Positions 44,548 to 52,814 of a stretch of 64,000 bases of DNA are shown here, piece by piece. How positions within the stretch are numbered: the first letter of the stretch is position 1; every line of letters starts with the position of its first letter. Origin of the DNA: Catellatospora methionotrophica (lineage in GTDB: Bacteria > Actinomycetota > Actinomycetes > Mycobacteriales > Micromonosporaceae); assembly GCF_011297335.1 (NCBI RefSeq), contig NZ_JAAOTJ010000002.1:186001-250000 (forward strand). The letters are read 5' to 3'. The position numbers and the translations under genes are program-made. The notes below the pieces were generated by a model. It was not told the origin of the DNA. It worked only from the letters and a program-made list of their open reading frames with translations, and searched no databases.

Positions 44548-45311
44548 GCGGCGACCTCGATCCGGTCGGCGGTGCCGCCCTGCAGCAGGGCGGTCACCTG
44601 GGAGGTCAGCGCGGTGAAGGCGGGGGAGAAGCGCACCTCGGGCAGGCGCGGGTATGGCAGCGGCACGGCGACCTCGCCGACCACCCGCCCGGGGCGGTCG
44701 GCCATCACGACGACCCGCTGCGACAGGTACACCGCCTCGGCGACCGAATGCGTGACCAGCAGCCCCGCGAACCCGTCGGCGGCGAACAGCTCCTGCAGGT
44801 CGTCGCCCAGCCGGGCGCGGGTGATCTCGTCGACGGACCCGAACGGCTCGTCGAACAGCATCAGCTCGGGGCGGCCGGTCAGCGTACGGGCCAGCGAGAC
44901 CCGCATCCGCATGCCGCCGGACAGGGTGCCCGGCAGCGCGTCGGCGACGTGCGACAGCCCCACCCGCCGCAGCGCGTCCTCGGCCCGTGCGCGCCGCTCA
45001 CGCGCGGGCACGCCGGTCAGCTCGCCGGACAGTTCGACGTTGCGCCGTACGCTGCGCCAGGGCAGCAGGGTCGGGTCCTGGAACACGAAGCCGAGCCGGT
45101 CGCTGGCGCGGGCAACCGTGCCCGCGGTCGGCTTGAGCAGTCCGGCGGCCAGCCGCAGCAGGGTGCTCTTGCCGCAGCCGGACGGGCCGACCACGGCGGT
45201 GAACTCGCCCGCGGCCAGGTGCAGGGTCACCCCGTCGAGGGCTTCGGTGCCGTCGGGATATCGCACGCCGACCGCCTCCAGGGTCAGGGCGGGTGTGCCG
45301 TCGTCGGTCAC
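44544..45311 (-). CDS. ABC transporter ATPase (SsuB/ThiZ-like)
   Basis: A 255-residue ATPase of the nitrate/sulfonate/pyrimidine-precursor class. Walker A is GPSGCGKST, signature LSGGMRMRVSLARTL, Walker B LMLFDEPFGSVDE (typical for this class), H-loop LVTHSVAEAVYL. It overlaps the amidohydrolase gene before it and the permease gene after it by 4 bases each, showing strict co-translation. Confidence 0.92.
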   Translation of the reverse strand: MTDDGTPALTLEAVGVRYPDGTEALDGVTLHLAAGEFTAVVGPSGCGKSTLLRLAAGLLKPTAGTVARASDRLGFVFQDPTLLPWRSVRRNVELSGELTGVPARERRARAEDALRRVGLSHVADALPGTLSGGMRMRVSLARTLTGRPELMLFDEPFGSVDEITRARLGDDLQELFAADGFAGLLVTHSVAEAVYLSQRVVVMADRPGRVVGEVAVPLPYPRLPEVRFSPAFTALTSQVTALLQGGTADRIEVAA

Positions 45312-46597
45312 GCGGGGTGTCCTATCTGTGCAGGGTGGTCGTGCCGGGTGACCGTGGTGCGGGCGACGGTGCGCCCGCGGTGGAGCACGAGTCGGTGGGC
45401 GGTGGCCGTCGCGAGCGCCTCGCGCAGCGATCCGGCGCGTACGGCCAGCAGCTCGGCCGGGAATCCGGGCGCGACGGCGACCGGGGCCAGCCCGGCGGCC
45501 TTACGGGCCTGGGCGCTGACCGCGTCGTACGCGGTCTCGGGGGTGTCGTGTCCGGCCAGCACCAGCAGCGCCGCCGTCTCCAGGGGGTCGCCCCGGCCGA
45601 GGAGCTGGAACGGGTCCTGCAGGTTGTCGCCGCCCGCGGCGACGGTGACGCCTGCGGCTCGCAGGGTGCGCAGGGCGGTCAGCCCGCGCGGCACGGCCCG
45701 GTCGTGGTCGCGTCCCTGCAGGAACAGGTTGGTCTGCGGCAGGCACGCGACGGCGATCCCGGCGCGGGCGACCTTGTCGGCGATGCGCCCGGCCCGGTCG
45801 GCCGCCATCATGCCGAGGCTGACGCAGTGCCCGGCGATGACGCCGTGCGCGAAGCCGCTCGCGGTCACCGCGTCGGCGAGCAGTTCGAGCGTGCACGGGT
45901 CGGGGTGCAGCCACTCGTCGACGTGCAGGTCCAGCGGGACGCCGTGGCGTGCCGCGAGGTCCAGGCAGATCGCGATGCAGCCCGCCGGGTCGGGGTCGAG
46001 CCCCGGGCAGGCCCCGACCGCGTCGGCTCCGGCGTCCAGCGCGTCGGCCAGCAGCGCGCGGTTGGCGGCTCCGGCCTCCCCGGTCAGCGGGGTCGCCGCG
46101 AACGCGGTGACCTGCACGTCGCAGCGGCCAGCGGCTTCGTCGCGGATCGCGAGCACCGCCAGCAGCCCTCGCAGGCCGATGTCCGCGCCGAGGTCGGCGT
46201 GGGTGCGCACGGCCGTCGCGCCGTGGCCGAGGTAGGCGTTCAGCGCAGCACGGGCGCGGTGCTCGATCTGCTCGCGGCCCAGCGACGGCCGGTAGGCCAG
46301 CCATGCCATGACCGCGCCCATCAGGTCTCCGGCCGGGTTGGGCACCGCGTCGGCGCTCAAGGCCTTGTCGAGGTGGGCGTGGATCTCCATCGGGGCGGGC
46401 AGGAGCAGGTGCCCGGCCAGGTCGACGGCCGCCGAGGCCGAGGCCGGACCTCCGCCACCGCCGAGCACGTCCGCCCCGGCCCTGGCCGTGTCGGCCACGG
46501 CTTCGACGTGGGTGATCATCCCGTTGTTCAGCGTCACGTCGACGTGGCGGCCGTCGGTGAGCGTGGCATGGCGCAGCAGCAGCGGGCCGCCGGTCAC
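45308..46597 (-). CDS. Cytosine-deaminase-like amidohydrolase
   Basis: A 429-residue metal-dependent hydrolase. Ligand motifs are MEIHAHLDK (HxH), LDLHVDEW (His), IAGHCVSLG (His) and GGDNLQDPF (catalytic Asp). The GDNxxDPF block is the cytosine deaminase / isopropylammelide hydrolase subtype. It should deaminate or open a nitrogen heterocycle in the cytoplasm. The GTG start overlaps the previous stop by 4 bases. The neighbouring ABC importer and FAD oxidase suggest that the substrate is imported and then degraded. Confidence 0.88.
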   Translation of the reverse strand: MTGGPLLLRHATLTDGRHVDVTLNNGMITHVEAVADTARAGADVLGGGGGPASASAAVDLAGHLLLPAPMEIHAHLDKALSADAVPNPAGDLMGAVMAWLAYRPSLGREQIEHRARAALNAYLGHGATAVRTHADLGADIGLRGLLAVLAIRDEAAGRCDVQVTAFAATPLTGEAGAANRALLADALDAGADAVGACPGLDPDPAGCIAICLDLAARHGVPLDLHVDEWLHPDPCTLELLADAVTASGFAHGVIAGHCVSLGMMAADRAGRIADKVARAGIAVACLPQTNLFLQGRDHDRAVPRGLTALRTLRAAGVTVAAGGDNLQDPFQLLGRGDPLETAALLVLAGHDTPETAYDAVSAQARKAAGLAPVAVAPGFPAELLAVRAGSLREALATATAHRLVLHRGRTVARTTVTRHDHPAQIGHPA

Positions 46598-47835
46598 GGC
46601 TGGGGCTCCGGGCTGCTCCAGCGGGCCGCCGACGAGGCGAGCTCCACCGGGTAGACGAGCCGGTAGCCGCGATCCTGCCACTGCTCGACCACGGCGGCGG
46701 CGAACTGGTTCTGCCCGTCGTCGCCGAACCGCACCCCGTCCCACGGCATGATCATCTGCACGGCGGACAGGGAGGTCCGGCGCAGCGCGGTGCGGATCGC
46801 GGCGGCATCGGACGAACCGGCCGCGTCGATGGCCGCTGCCAGCGCGATCGTCGCGGTGAAGGCGTCGGCGGCGACGGCGCTCATGGGTCTGCCGAAGCGC
46901 TGCTCGTACAGCTGCGCGACGAGTCGCGCGGTCGGTTCGCGCCCGGCGAGTTCGGCTGACCACGGCACCGCCCGCAGCAGCGCGGCACCGCCGTCCGGCC
47001 GCTCCAGCAGCCGGAAGCCCTGGCCGAGGCCGAACAGGGTCGGCCGTTCGCCGGTCTGCCCGACGGCGTCGGCGACAGCCCGCGCCCCGGCCGCGGTCTG
47101 CGCCCACGCCACGACCGTGTGGCCGGCCTGCGCGTCGAGCCGGTCGTGCAGCGCGTCCCGGTCGGCGGCGGAGGCGGTCACGGTCAGCGTCTCGCCGATC
47201 GGCACGCCCGCCCGGCGGGCCAGTTCCCGCAGGTCGGACATGGCCGCGGCGGAACCGGTCCGCCCGCTCTCGGTGACCAGGGTGATCGTGCCCGTGCCCT
47301 GACCGCGCCGGGCCAGCAGCGCGAACGCCGCTTCCGCCAGGCGGCTGTCGCTCGGTCCGGTCCGGAAGTACCAGTCGATGCCCAGCTCGGTGAGGTAGTC
47401 GTCGGTGCTGCGCGCGTCGAGCAGCGGCACCCGCAGCCGCTGCGCCTGGCTGGCAGCGGACTCGGCGACCTCCGTGGAGTCGGCCAGCACCAGCCCCGCC
47501 ACGTGCTCCTGCTCGGTGAGCGAGGTCAGCGCGGCCGAGGCGGCCTCGGGCCCGCCCGCGGTGTCCCGGGCGGCCAGGCTCAGCCGCGCTCCGCCCCGGC
47601 CGGGCAGGCCGGTGCCCGCGGCCAGGGGCAGTGGCAGCTCGGGGTGGTCGTCGTTGACGACGTCGACGGCCAGCCGCGCGCCGTTGACGGCGTCGACGCC
47701 CCAGCCGGCGTCGGGGCCGGTCAGCGGGGCGAGCACGCCGACAGCGGCCGGCTGCGGGGTGTCGGTGGTGGTCGTGCATCCGGCGATCAGCAGGGTCACC
47801 GAGGCCAGGCCGCATGCCAGGCGCAGCGGATTCAT
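46594..47835 (-). CDS. ABC-type ligand-binding lipoprotein (LivJ-like)
   Basis: A 413-residue type-1 binding protein, different in class from the NMT1-like one downstream. A lipobox (LLIAGC) lies at about residues 13-18. The mature part reads VGVLAPLTGPDAGWGVDAVNGARLAVDVVND, then SLAARDTAGGPEAAS and FRTGPSDSRLAEAAFALLARRG. No LivH/LivM permease is nearby, so it may be a sensor or borrowed binder for the importer. The ATG has GGAG upstream. It is the first gene of the operon 47835-41127. Confidence 0.85.
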   Translation of the reverse strand: MNPLRLACGLASVTLLIAGCTTTTDTPQPAAVGVLAPLTGPDAGWGVDAVNGARLAVDVVNDDHPELPLPLAAGTGLPGRGGARLSLAARDTAGGPEAASAALTSLTEQEHVAGLVLADSTEVAESAASQAQRLRVPLLDARSTDDYLTELGIDWYFRTGPSDSRLAEAAFALLARRGQGTGTITLVTESGRTGSAAAMSDLRELARRAGVPIGETLTVTASAADRDALHDRLDAQAGHTVVAWAQTAAGARAVADAVGQTGERPTLFGLGQGFRLLERPDGGAALLRAVPWSAELAGREPTARLVAQLYEQRFGRPMSAVAADAFTATIALAAAIDAAGSSDAAAIRTALRRTSLSAVQMIMPWDGVRFGDDGQNQFAAAVVEQWQDRGYRLVYPVELASSAARWSSPEPQP

Positions 47836-48060
47836 GAACGCACGCTCCGATGTGGAAAGATCCGGTCGCTGCCGATGATCGTGGACCGGGGTATCTTTTC
47901 GTGCGCGACTGAGACTTTCAAGCCCCGGCGTCGTATGTGTTCCGTTAAATAAGTTCATCCCGGATCTACTTGCTGCGGCGTCACGGCCGACGGTTAGATG
48001 TACGGAGCCAGACCCGGTTCACTCTAATGTGGACTGCGCAAAGTGTACGGAGGTCGTCCG

Positions 48061-50481
48061 GTGACGGATCAAGGGCGTCGCAGCGGGCGGGCGACCGGTG
48101 CGCATCGCCGCATGTCGCCGCTGCGCACACGGCTGTGGCGGGTGCCCACCAAGCTCGCCGCCGTGCTCACCGTGCCGCTGCTGGGCTTCCTCGTCGTCGC
48201 CGGGGTGCAGATCTCCGACTCGGTGCGCACCGCCGCCGACCTCGACGCGTTCTCGCGCCAGGTCGCCCTCGGCGACGAGATCACCAACCTGGTCCACGAG
48301 CTGCAGAACGAACGCGACCGCAGCGTCGGCATGCTGGTCTCGCTGTCGGCGGGCGGCTCGCCGGTCCGCGACGTCGCCGGACTGGCCCCGGAACGCACCG
48401 CCGTCGACCGGGCCGCGGCCCGGTGGCGCACGGCAGCCGCCGCACTGGCCGCCGATCCTGCGCTGTCCGGTCCGTATCTGGCGGCCCGGGACCGGCTCGA
48501 CCAGGTCGCGCCCGTGCGTGCCGGGGTCGGCGGCGGCTGGCTGCGCGCCCAGGCGGCCTTCGACGCGTACACCGGTGTCATCGCCGCCCTGCACGCACTG
48601 CTGCCCGCACCGGTCGACGTCGGCGGCGACGACACGCTGGGCCGCCAGGTGCGCGGCTTCACGAACCTGGCGCGGGCCAAGGAACTCACCGCGCAGATCC
48701 GCGGCCGCCTCTACATGCTCTGCTACGGCGTCACCTTCGAAACCGCGCCCGGCGCCCGCATCGCCCAGTCCCGTGCCCAGCGGCAGGCCGCCCTGGCCGC
48801 GTTCCGGGCCGACGCCGACCCGGCCCAGGTCTCCCGCTTCGAAGACGTCGTGGCCGGTCAGGCCGTACGCAACGCGAACCGGCTCGCCGAGACGATCGTC
48901 GCCGCGGAACCCGGCTCGGGCGTCGACCCCCAGCAGTGGTGGTCGGCCAGCACCACCGAACTCGAACAACTGCGCACCGTCGAGCAGGACCTGCTGTCCG
49001 GCGCGTCCGAGGCCGTCGCCGCGGCCAGCGGCAGCCGCTGGCTCACCACCCTGTTCGGTTCCCTGATCACCATCCTGCTGCTGCTCGCCGCGCTGCTGAT
49101 GTCCATCGTGATCGGCCGCAACATGGCCGCGGCGCTGCGCTCGCTGCGCACCCAGGCGCTGATCGTCGCCGAGGTCGCGCTGCCGGGCGTCATCGAGCAG
49201 CTGCGCCTGTCACCGACGACCGCGCCACCGGTGCATGTCGAACCGATCATCATCGGCTCACGGGACGAGGTCGCCGAGGTCGCCGAGGCGTTCACGGCCG
49301 TGCACCTGAGCGCGGTGCGGCTCGCCGCCGAGCAGGCCAGCATGCGCCGCAACGTCAACGAGATCTTCATCAAGCTGTCCCGGCGCAGCCAGACCCTGGT
49401 CGAACGGCAGCTCCAGCTGCTGGACACCATGGAGTCGGCCGAGGTCGACCCGGACAAGCTCAGCAGCCTGTTCCGGCTCGACCACCTCGCCGCGCGCCTG
49501 CGCCGCAACGACGAGAACCTGCTCGTGCTCGCCGGTGGCGACACCGCCCGGCACTGGAACCGGCCCAAGGACCTCAACACCATCGTGCTGGCGGCCACCG
49601 CCGAGGTCGAGCACTACGAGCGGGTGCACCACGACACCCCCGACGGGGTGTACGTCGTCGGCCACGCCGTCGCCGACGTGGTCAACCTGCTCGCCGAACT
49701 GCTGGAGAACGGCACCGCCTTCTCCCCGCCGGACACCACCGTGCAGGTGCGCGGCAACCCGCTCGCCGACGGCTCGGCCGAGCTGGTCGTCGTCGACGAC
49801 GGCATCGGCATGTCGGACCAGCAGCTCGCCGAGGCCAACAGCCAGGTGTCGGAACCGGTCAGCATCGACACCTCCGCCGCCGAGCGGATGGGACTGGTCG
49901 TGGTCGGGCACCTGGCCCGGCGGCACGGCATCACGGTCCGGCTGAGTTCCGGGATTCGCGGCGTCACCGTACGGGTGCTGCTGCCGGAGGCGCTTATCGC
50001 GCCCGTGCCCGCCGACGAGCCCGAGACCGCGCCGCCCTCCGGCGAGCCTGACGGGTCGGCCATGTCGACACTGCGCCGCCGCGTGCCGACCCGGGCCGAG
50101 GACGTGCTGACCCCCGAGCGCCGCGCGCCCAGCATCTGGTGGAACCGCGACGCCGCCGAGCAGGCGGCCGCCGCCCCGCAGGCCGAGGCCGCGGCGCCGC
50201 CCGCACTGACCAAAGCCGGGTTGCCGACCCGCACCCGGCGCTCGGTGCCGCAGGCCGCCCCGGTCGACACGACCCGGTACGAAGCCGACCCGGATGCGCT
50301 CGGCGACACGCTGACCAGGCTTTACGAGGGTGTACGGCGCGCCGAGGCGGAGGACGGGACGGGACCTGGCGCGAGCGCGCCGGTCGCCCCCGAACCGCCC
50401 GCCGCGACGGAGCCGGAACAGGACGACGCCGCGGGGCGGACCGAGGCGGATCGGCAGCTGACCCAGCCGGCCGGTAAGTGA
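48061..50481 (+). CDS. Conservon-type sensor kinase (CvnA-like)
   Basis: An 806-residue membrane sensor. It has an N-terminal helix (VPTKLAAVLTVPLLGFLVVAGVQI, about 30-53), an extracellular nitrate-sensor-like helical domain (about 55-335), a second helix (LFGSLITILLLLAALLMSIVI), a HAMP-like linker, and a HATPase (ELLENGTAFSPPDTTV N box; DDGIGMSDQQL; AERMGLVVVGHLARRHGI G box). The C-terminal 160 residues are Pro/Ala-rich and disordered. The GTG start has GGAGG 7 bases upstream. The following gene is CvnB-like; the CvnC (DUF742) and CvnD (GTPase) genes of a full conservon are missing here. Confidence 0.88.
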   Translation: MTDQGRRSGRATGAHRRMSPLRTRLWRVPTKLAAVLTVPLLGFLVVAGVQISDSVRTAADLDAFSRQVALGDEITNLVHELQNERDRSVGMLVSLSAGGSPVRDVAGLAPERTAVDRAAARWRTAAAALAADPALSGPYLAARDRLDQVAPVRAGVGGGWLRAQAAFDAYTGVIAALHALLPAPVDVGGDDTLGRQVRGFTNLARAKELTAQIRGRLYMLCYGVTFETAPGARIAQSRAQRQAALAAFRADADPAQVSRFEDVVAGQAVRNANRLAETIVAAEPGSGVDPQQWWSASTTELEQLRTVEQDLLSGASEAVAAASGSRWLTTLFGSLITILLLLAALLMSIVIGRNMAAALRSLRTQALIVAEVALPGVIEQLRLSPTTAPPVHVEPIIIGSRDEVAEVAEAFTAVHLSAVRLAAEQASMRRNVNEIFIKLSRRSQTLVERQLQLLDTMESAEVDPDKLSSLFRLDHLAARLRRNDENLLVLAGGDTARHWNRPKDLNTIVLAATAEVEHYERVHHDTPDGVYVVGHAVADVVNLLAELLENGTAFSPPDTTVQVRGNPLADGSAELVVVDDGIGMSDQQLAEANSQVSEPVSIDTSAAERMGLVVVGHLARRHGITVRLSSGIRGVTVRVLLPEALIAPVPADEPETAPPSGEPDGSAMSTLRRRVPTRAEDVLTPERRAPSIWWNRDAAEQAAAAPQAEAAAPPALTKAGLPTRTRRSVPQAAPVDTTRYEADPDALGDTLTRLYEGVRRAEAEDGTGPGASAPVAPEPPAATEPEQDDAAGRTEADRQLTQPAGK

Positions 50482-50498
50482 CAGGAGAGTGGACGGAA

Positions 50499-50933
50499 AT
50501 GGCGATCAGCGCAGCGGCGCGTGACTTCAACTGGCTCATCAACGGATTCGCCGAGCGCGTGGCCGGTGTCGTGCACACCGTCGTGGTCTCCTCCGACGGC
50601 CTGCTGGTGGCCGCCTCGGACCGGTTGCCGCGCGACAGCGCCGACCAGTTCGCGGCGGTGACCTCCAGCCTGGTGAGCGTGACCAAGAGCGCGGCGTCAC
50701 TGTTCGACGGCGACTCGGTGCGCCAGACCGTGGTCGAGATGGGCCGTGGCTTCCTGCTCGTGATGCCGATCCGCGACGGCTCGATCCTGGCCACCCTGAC
50801 CGCCACCGGCGCGGACGTGGGCGTGGCCGGATACGAGATGGCCAAGCTGTGCAAGCAGGCCGGGGAGGTGCTGACCCCGGCGATCCGCACCGAGCTGCAA
50901 CTGTCCCTGCCCCAGGTGCAGCAGGTCGGCTAG
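50499..50933 (+). CDS. Roadblock/LC7 protein (CvnB-like)
   Basis: A 144-residue roadblock-fold protein, AISAAARDFNWLINGFAERV then GVVHTVVVSSDGLLVAASDRLP, LVSVTKSAASLFDGDSVRQTV, and VMPIRDGSILATLTATGADVG. In conservons CvnB works with the sensor CvnA and the GTPase CvnD. Here it directly follows the sensor gene, and the ATG has GGAGAG 10 bases upstream. No downstream conservon genes are present: the next gene is convergent. Confidence 0.9.
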   Translation: MAISAAARDFNWLINGFAERVAGVVHTVVVSSDGLLVAASDRLPRDSADQFAAVTSSLVSVTKSAASLFDGDSVRQTVVEMGRGFLLVMPIRDGSILATLTATGADVGVAGYEMAKLCKQAGEVLTPAIRTELQLSLPQVQQVG

Positions 50934-50939
50934 CGCCGC

Positions 50940-51779
50940 TCATCCCGCCAGGGCCCGCCGCAGCTCGTCCGTCGCCCGGCCGGTGTCCCAGCGGGCGAGC
51001 TCCGGCCAGGTGTACGCGCGCCGCAGCTGTTGCAGGGCGCGGACCCCGACCAGGTAGCCGATCCGGTCGGGCAGGCGGTGCCCGGCGTTGAGGGTCAGGT
51101 AGCGCCGCTCCGCGTCGCCGTCCGTCGTGTCCAGACACGACAGGATCTCGGCGCGGGCCACGGGCAGCAGCCGCTCGCACTCGTGCAGCCAGGCGTCGTG
51201 GCCGGGGCCGAACCACAGGTGCTCGGCCAGGCCGTACTCCGGCAGCAGTTCGGCGGTGAGCAGCGTCGCGAAGCCCTCGGCGAACACGGCCTGCCCGAGC
51301 GGGCCGTGCTGCGGCCACGGCGTCGCGGGTAGCGGGAACTGGAGCGCGTGCGCCATCTCGTGCGCGGCGAGGATGCGGGCCGCGTCGACGTCGGGGATCT
51401 GCTCGACGGCCAGGAACAGGGTGTGCCTGCCGCCGACCTCGCTGACCCAGCCGTTGGACCTGGCCAGGCCGACCATGCTGACGCATGGCACGGTGCGGTC
51501 CTCGGCGCGCAGCGGCGGGGCCACCAGCCGGTAGGCCTCGGTGATCCAGCCTGCGGCGAGCGGTGCGTTGGCGGTGATCCGCCCGATCAGCTCGGGGTAG
51601 CGGGCGAGCGCGGGCCCGGGATCGGGCTCGCCGCCGCCGCGGGTCACGTCGTCGGCGACCTCGGGGTGGCGGGCGGCGTACTCCCGCCACAGTCGCGTCT
51701 GCCGGTTCGGTGGGGCGTCGGCGGCCTGCTGCCAGAAGCCGAGGAAGGCGGGCACCAGGTCGCGTACCAGGACGGGCAT
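50940..51779 (-). CDS. DUF2268-like zinc metalloprotease
   Basis: A 279-residue protein with HEMAH (residues 140-144, HExxH zinc motif) in LAAHEMAHALQF, and a downstream Glu in VFAEGFATLL (E168) as the third ligand. The N-terminal half (LARSNGWVSEVGGRHTLFLAVEQIPD) fits DUF2268-type predicted Zn-dependent proteases. No signal peptide or membrane helix, so it should be cytosolic. Substrate unknown. It is convergent with the roadblock gene, 6 bases between stops. Confidence 0.8.
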   Translation of the reverse strand: MPVLVRDLVPAFLGFWQQAADAPPNRQTRLWREYAARHPEVADDVTRGGGEPDPGPALARYPELIGRITANAPLAAGWITEAYRLVAPPLRAEDRTVPCVSMVGLARSNGWVSEVGGRHTLFLAVEQIPDVDAARILAAHEMAHALQFPLPATPWPQHGPLGQAVFAEGFATLLTAELLPEYGLAEHLWFGPGHDAWLHECERLLPVARAEILSCLDTTDGDAERRYLTLNAGHRLPDRIGYLVGVRALQQLRRAYTWPELARWDTGRATDELRRALAG

Positions 51780-51819
51780 CCGGCGATTCTAGCGACGTAC
51801 CGCGATGTCGATCCGTGCA

Positions 51820-51848
51820 TTGACATGAACAGATGGAGCCGCTACGTT
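51820..51848 (+). promoter_or_regulatory. Sigma-70-type promoter of small peptide gene
   Basis: A perfect TTGACA (51820-51825), a 17-base spacer and TACGTT (51843-51848), which fits the TANNNT -10 pattern. The predicted transcription start is about 51855, 20 bases ahead of the GTG of the small secreted peptide. It is the best textbook promoter I saw in the window. Confidence 0.6.
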
Positions 51849-51874
51849 CGGTGCATCGTCGGTGACGCTGAGGG

Positions 51875-52015
51875 GTGGTTCCGATAGCGCGTCGTATCAA
51901 GAGAACCGTGCCGGTGCTGGTGGTGGGGGTGCTGGGGGCGTCCCCGGCGTACGCGGACTGGTGCCTGCAGAACACCCCGGACGGCTTCTGGACCTGGATC
52001 GACTGCACGACCTGA
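51875..52015 (+). CDS. Small secreted peptide with two cysteines
   Basis: A 46-residue frame starting at GTG. Residues 1-27 look like a signal peptide: VVPIARRIKRTVPVLVVG, then VLGASPAYA with an AxA cleavage site. The mature part would be 19 residues, DWCLQNTPDGFWTWIDCTT, with two cysteines 14 apart (disulfide likely), three tryptophans and an acidic charge. A consensus promoter lies just upstream. An in-frame stop (51869-51871) rules out a longer start, and the ribosome site (GAGGGG) is close to the start. Possible roles are a bacteriocin-like, signalling or surface peptide. None is shown by the sequence. Confidence 0.6.
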   Translation: MVPIARRIKRTVPVLVVGVLGASPAYADWCLQNTPDGFWTWIDCTT

Positions 52016-52095
52016 GCCGCGCCGCGAGCGGACCGCCCGCGTGTGATCGAATGACTTCCGTGCGAGGATGAGCCCGCCGTCGACGAGGAGAGATC

Positions 52096-52290
52096 ATGCG
52101 CTGGGTGTGGCTGGTGATCGGGGTGCTGCTGGTTCTGTCGGGGATCGTGTGGACCCTGCAGGGCCTGGATCTGCTCGGTCAGTCCGGCGGCATGAACGGG
52201 CAGCGGATCTGGGCGTTCATCGGCCCCGTCACGGCGGTCGCCGGGCTGCTCCTGGTGCGTCTGGGCCTGCGCCGTCCGGCCGGTGGCTGA
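52096..52290 (+). CDS. Two-helix small membrane protein
   Basis: A 64-residue protein: helix 1 WLVIGVLLVLSGIVWTLQGL, loop LDLLGQSGGMNGQRI, helix 2 IGPVTAVAGLLLVRLGL. The ATG has GAGGAGAG upstream. This kind of small hydrophobic protein is widespread in actinomycetes. Function unknown. Confidence 0.75.
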   Translation: MRWVWLVIGVLLVLSGIVWTLQGLDLLGQSGGMNGQRIWAFIGPVTAVAGLLLVRLGLRRPAGG

Positions 52291-52422
52291 GCCCGCTTCC
52301 CGCCTCGCCGAGCGGTCGGCCCGCTACTTGAGACCACATCGGGTCCTGCGAAAGCTTGCTCAATCACCGCTGCGCAGCGCATAGTCGAGGAGACCCCCGG
52401 CTTCTGCGTAAGGAATGCACCT

Positions 52423-52725
52423 GTGTCTGTCGACGATCTTGCGGCCGAACGTACCGATTTGGGCGCATTGACGGAAATGACGCATGAGGCGATGCTCGCG
52501 CGATGGCACCAAGGCCTGGTGACCCCCATGTCATCGACGATCAACACGTTCGCCAAGACCGACGGCAGCTGGTGGACCACCAGCGAGGGCGCTTGGCAGC
52601 GGGTTCCGCAGAGCGCGCGCAGCGAACAGCTCGACTACCACCACGACCGTTTCGCCTCGACCTGCCAGGCAAAAGGCCCGGCGGGGTCGAAATCACCGTG
52701 GGGCGCAGCCAGCCGGGTCGTCTGA
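52423..52725 (+). CDS. Small hypothetical protein
   Basis: A 100-residue frame from a GTG with AAGGA upstream. It reads VSVDDLAAERTDLGALTEMT, then STINTFAKTDGSWWTTSEG and so on. No domain recognised and no membrane helix. It is followed by a perfect hairpin and a convergent gene. Coding potential is modest. Confidence 0.4.
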   Translation: MSVDDLAAERTDLGALTEMTHEAMLARWHQGLVTPMSSTINTFAKTDGSWWTTSEGAWQRVPQSARSEQLDYHHDRFASTCQAKGPAGSKSPWGAASRVV

Positions 52726-52761
52726 CCGGCTGCTGACCTAGCGGAACACCCCTCGAACTGA

Positions 52762-52809
52762 TCGGGCCGGTGTGGTCCAGGACTTCGGTCCCGGACCACA
52801 CCGGCCCGA
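52762..52809. terminator. Perfect 17-bp inverted repeat, bidirectional terminator
   Basis: Arms 52762-52778 and 52793-52809 are exact reverse complements (CGGGCCGGTGTGGTCC core) with a 14-base loop. It sits between the plus-strand small gene (ends 52725) and the minus-strand permease gene (ends 52815). Confidence 0.65.
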
Positions 52810-52814
52810 CGACG

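Noticed and set aside
45308-47815. Long N-terminal extension of the amidohydrolase frame
   Set aside because: The extension is a shadow of the LivJ-like gene; the true start is the GTG at 46597 overlapping the previous stop.
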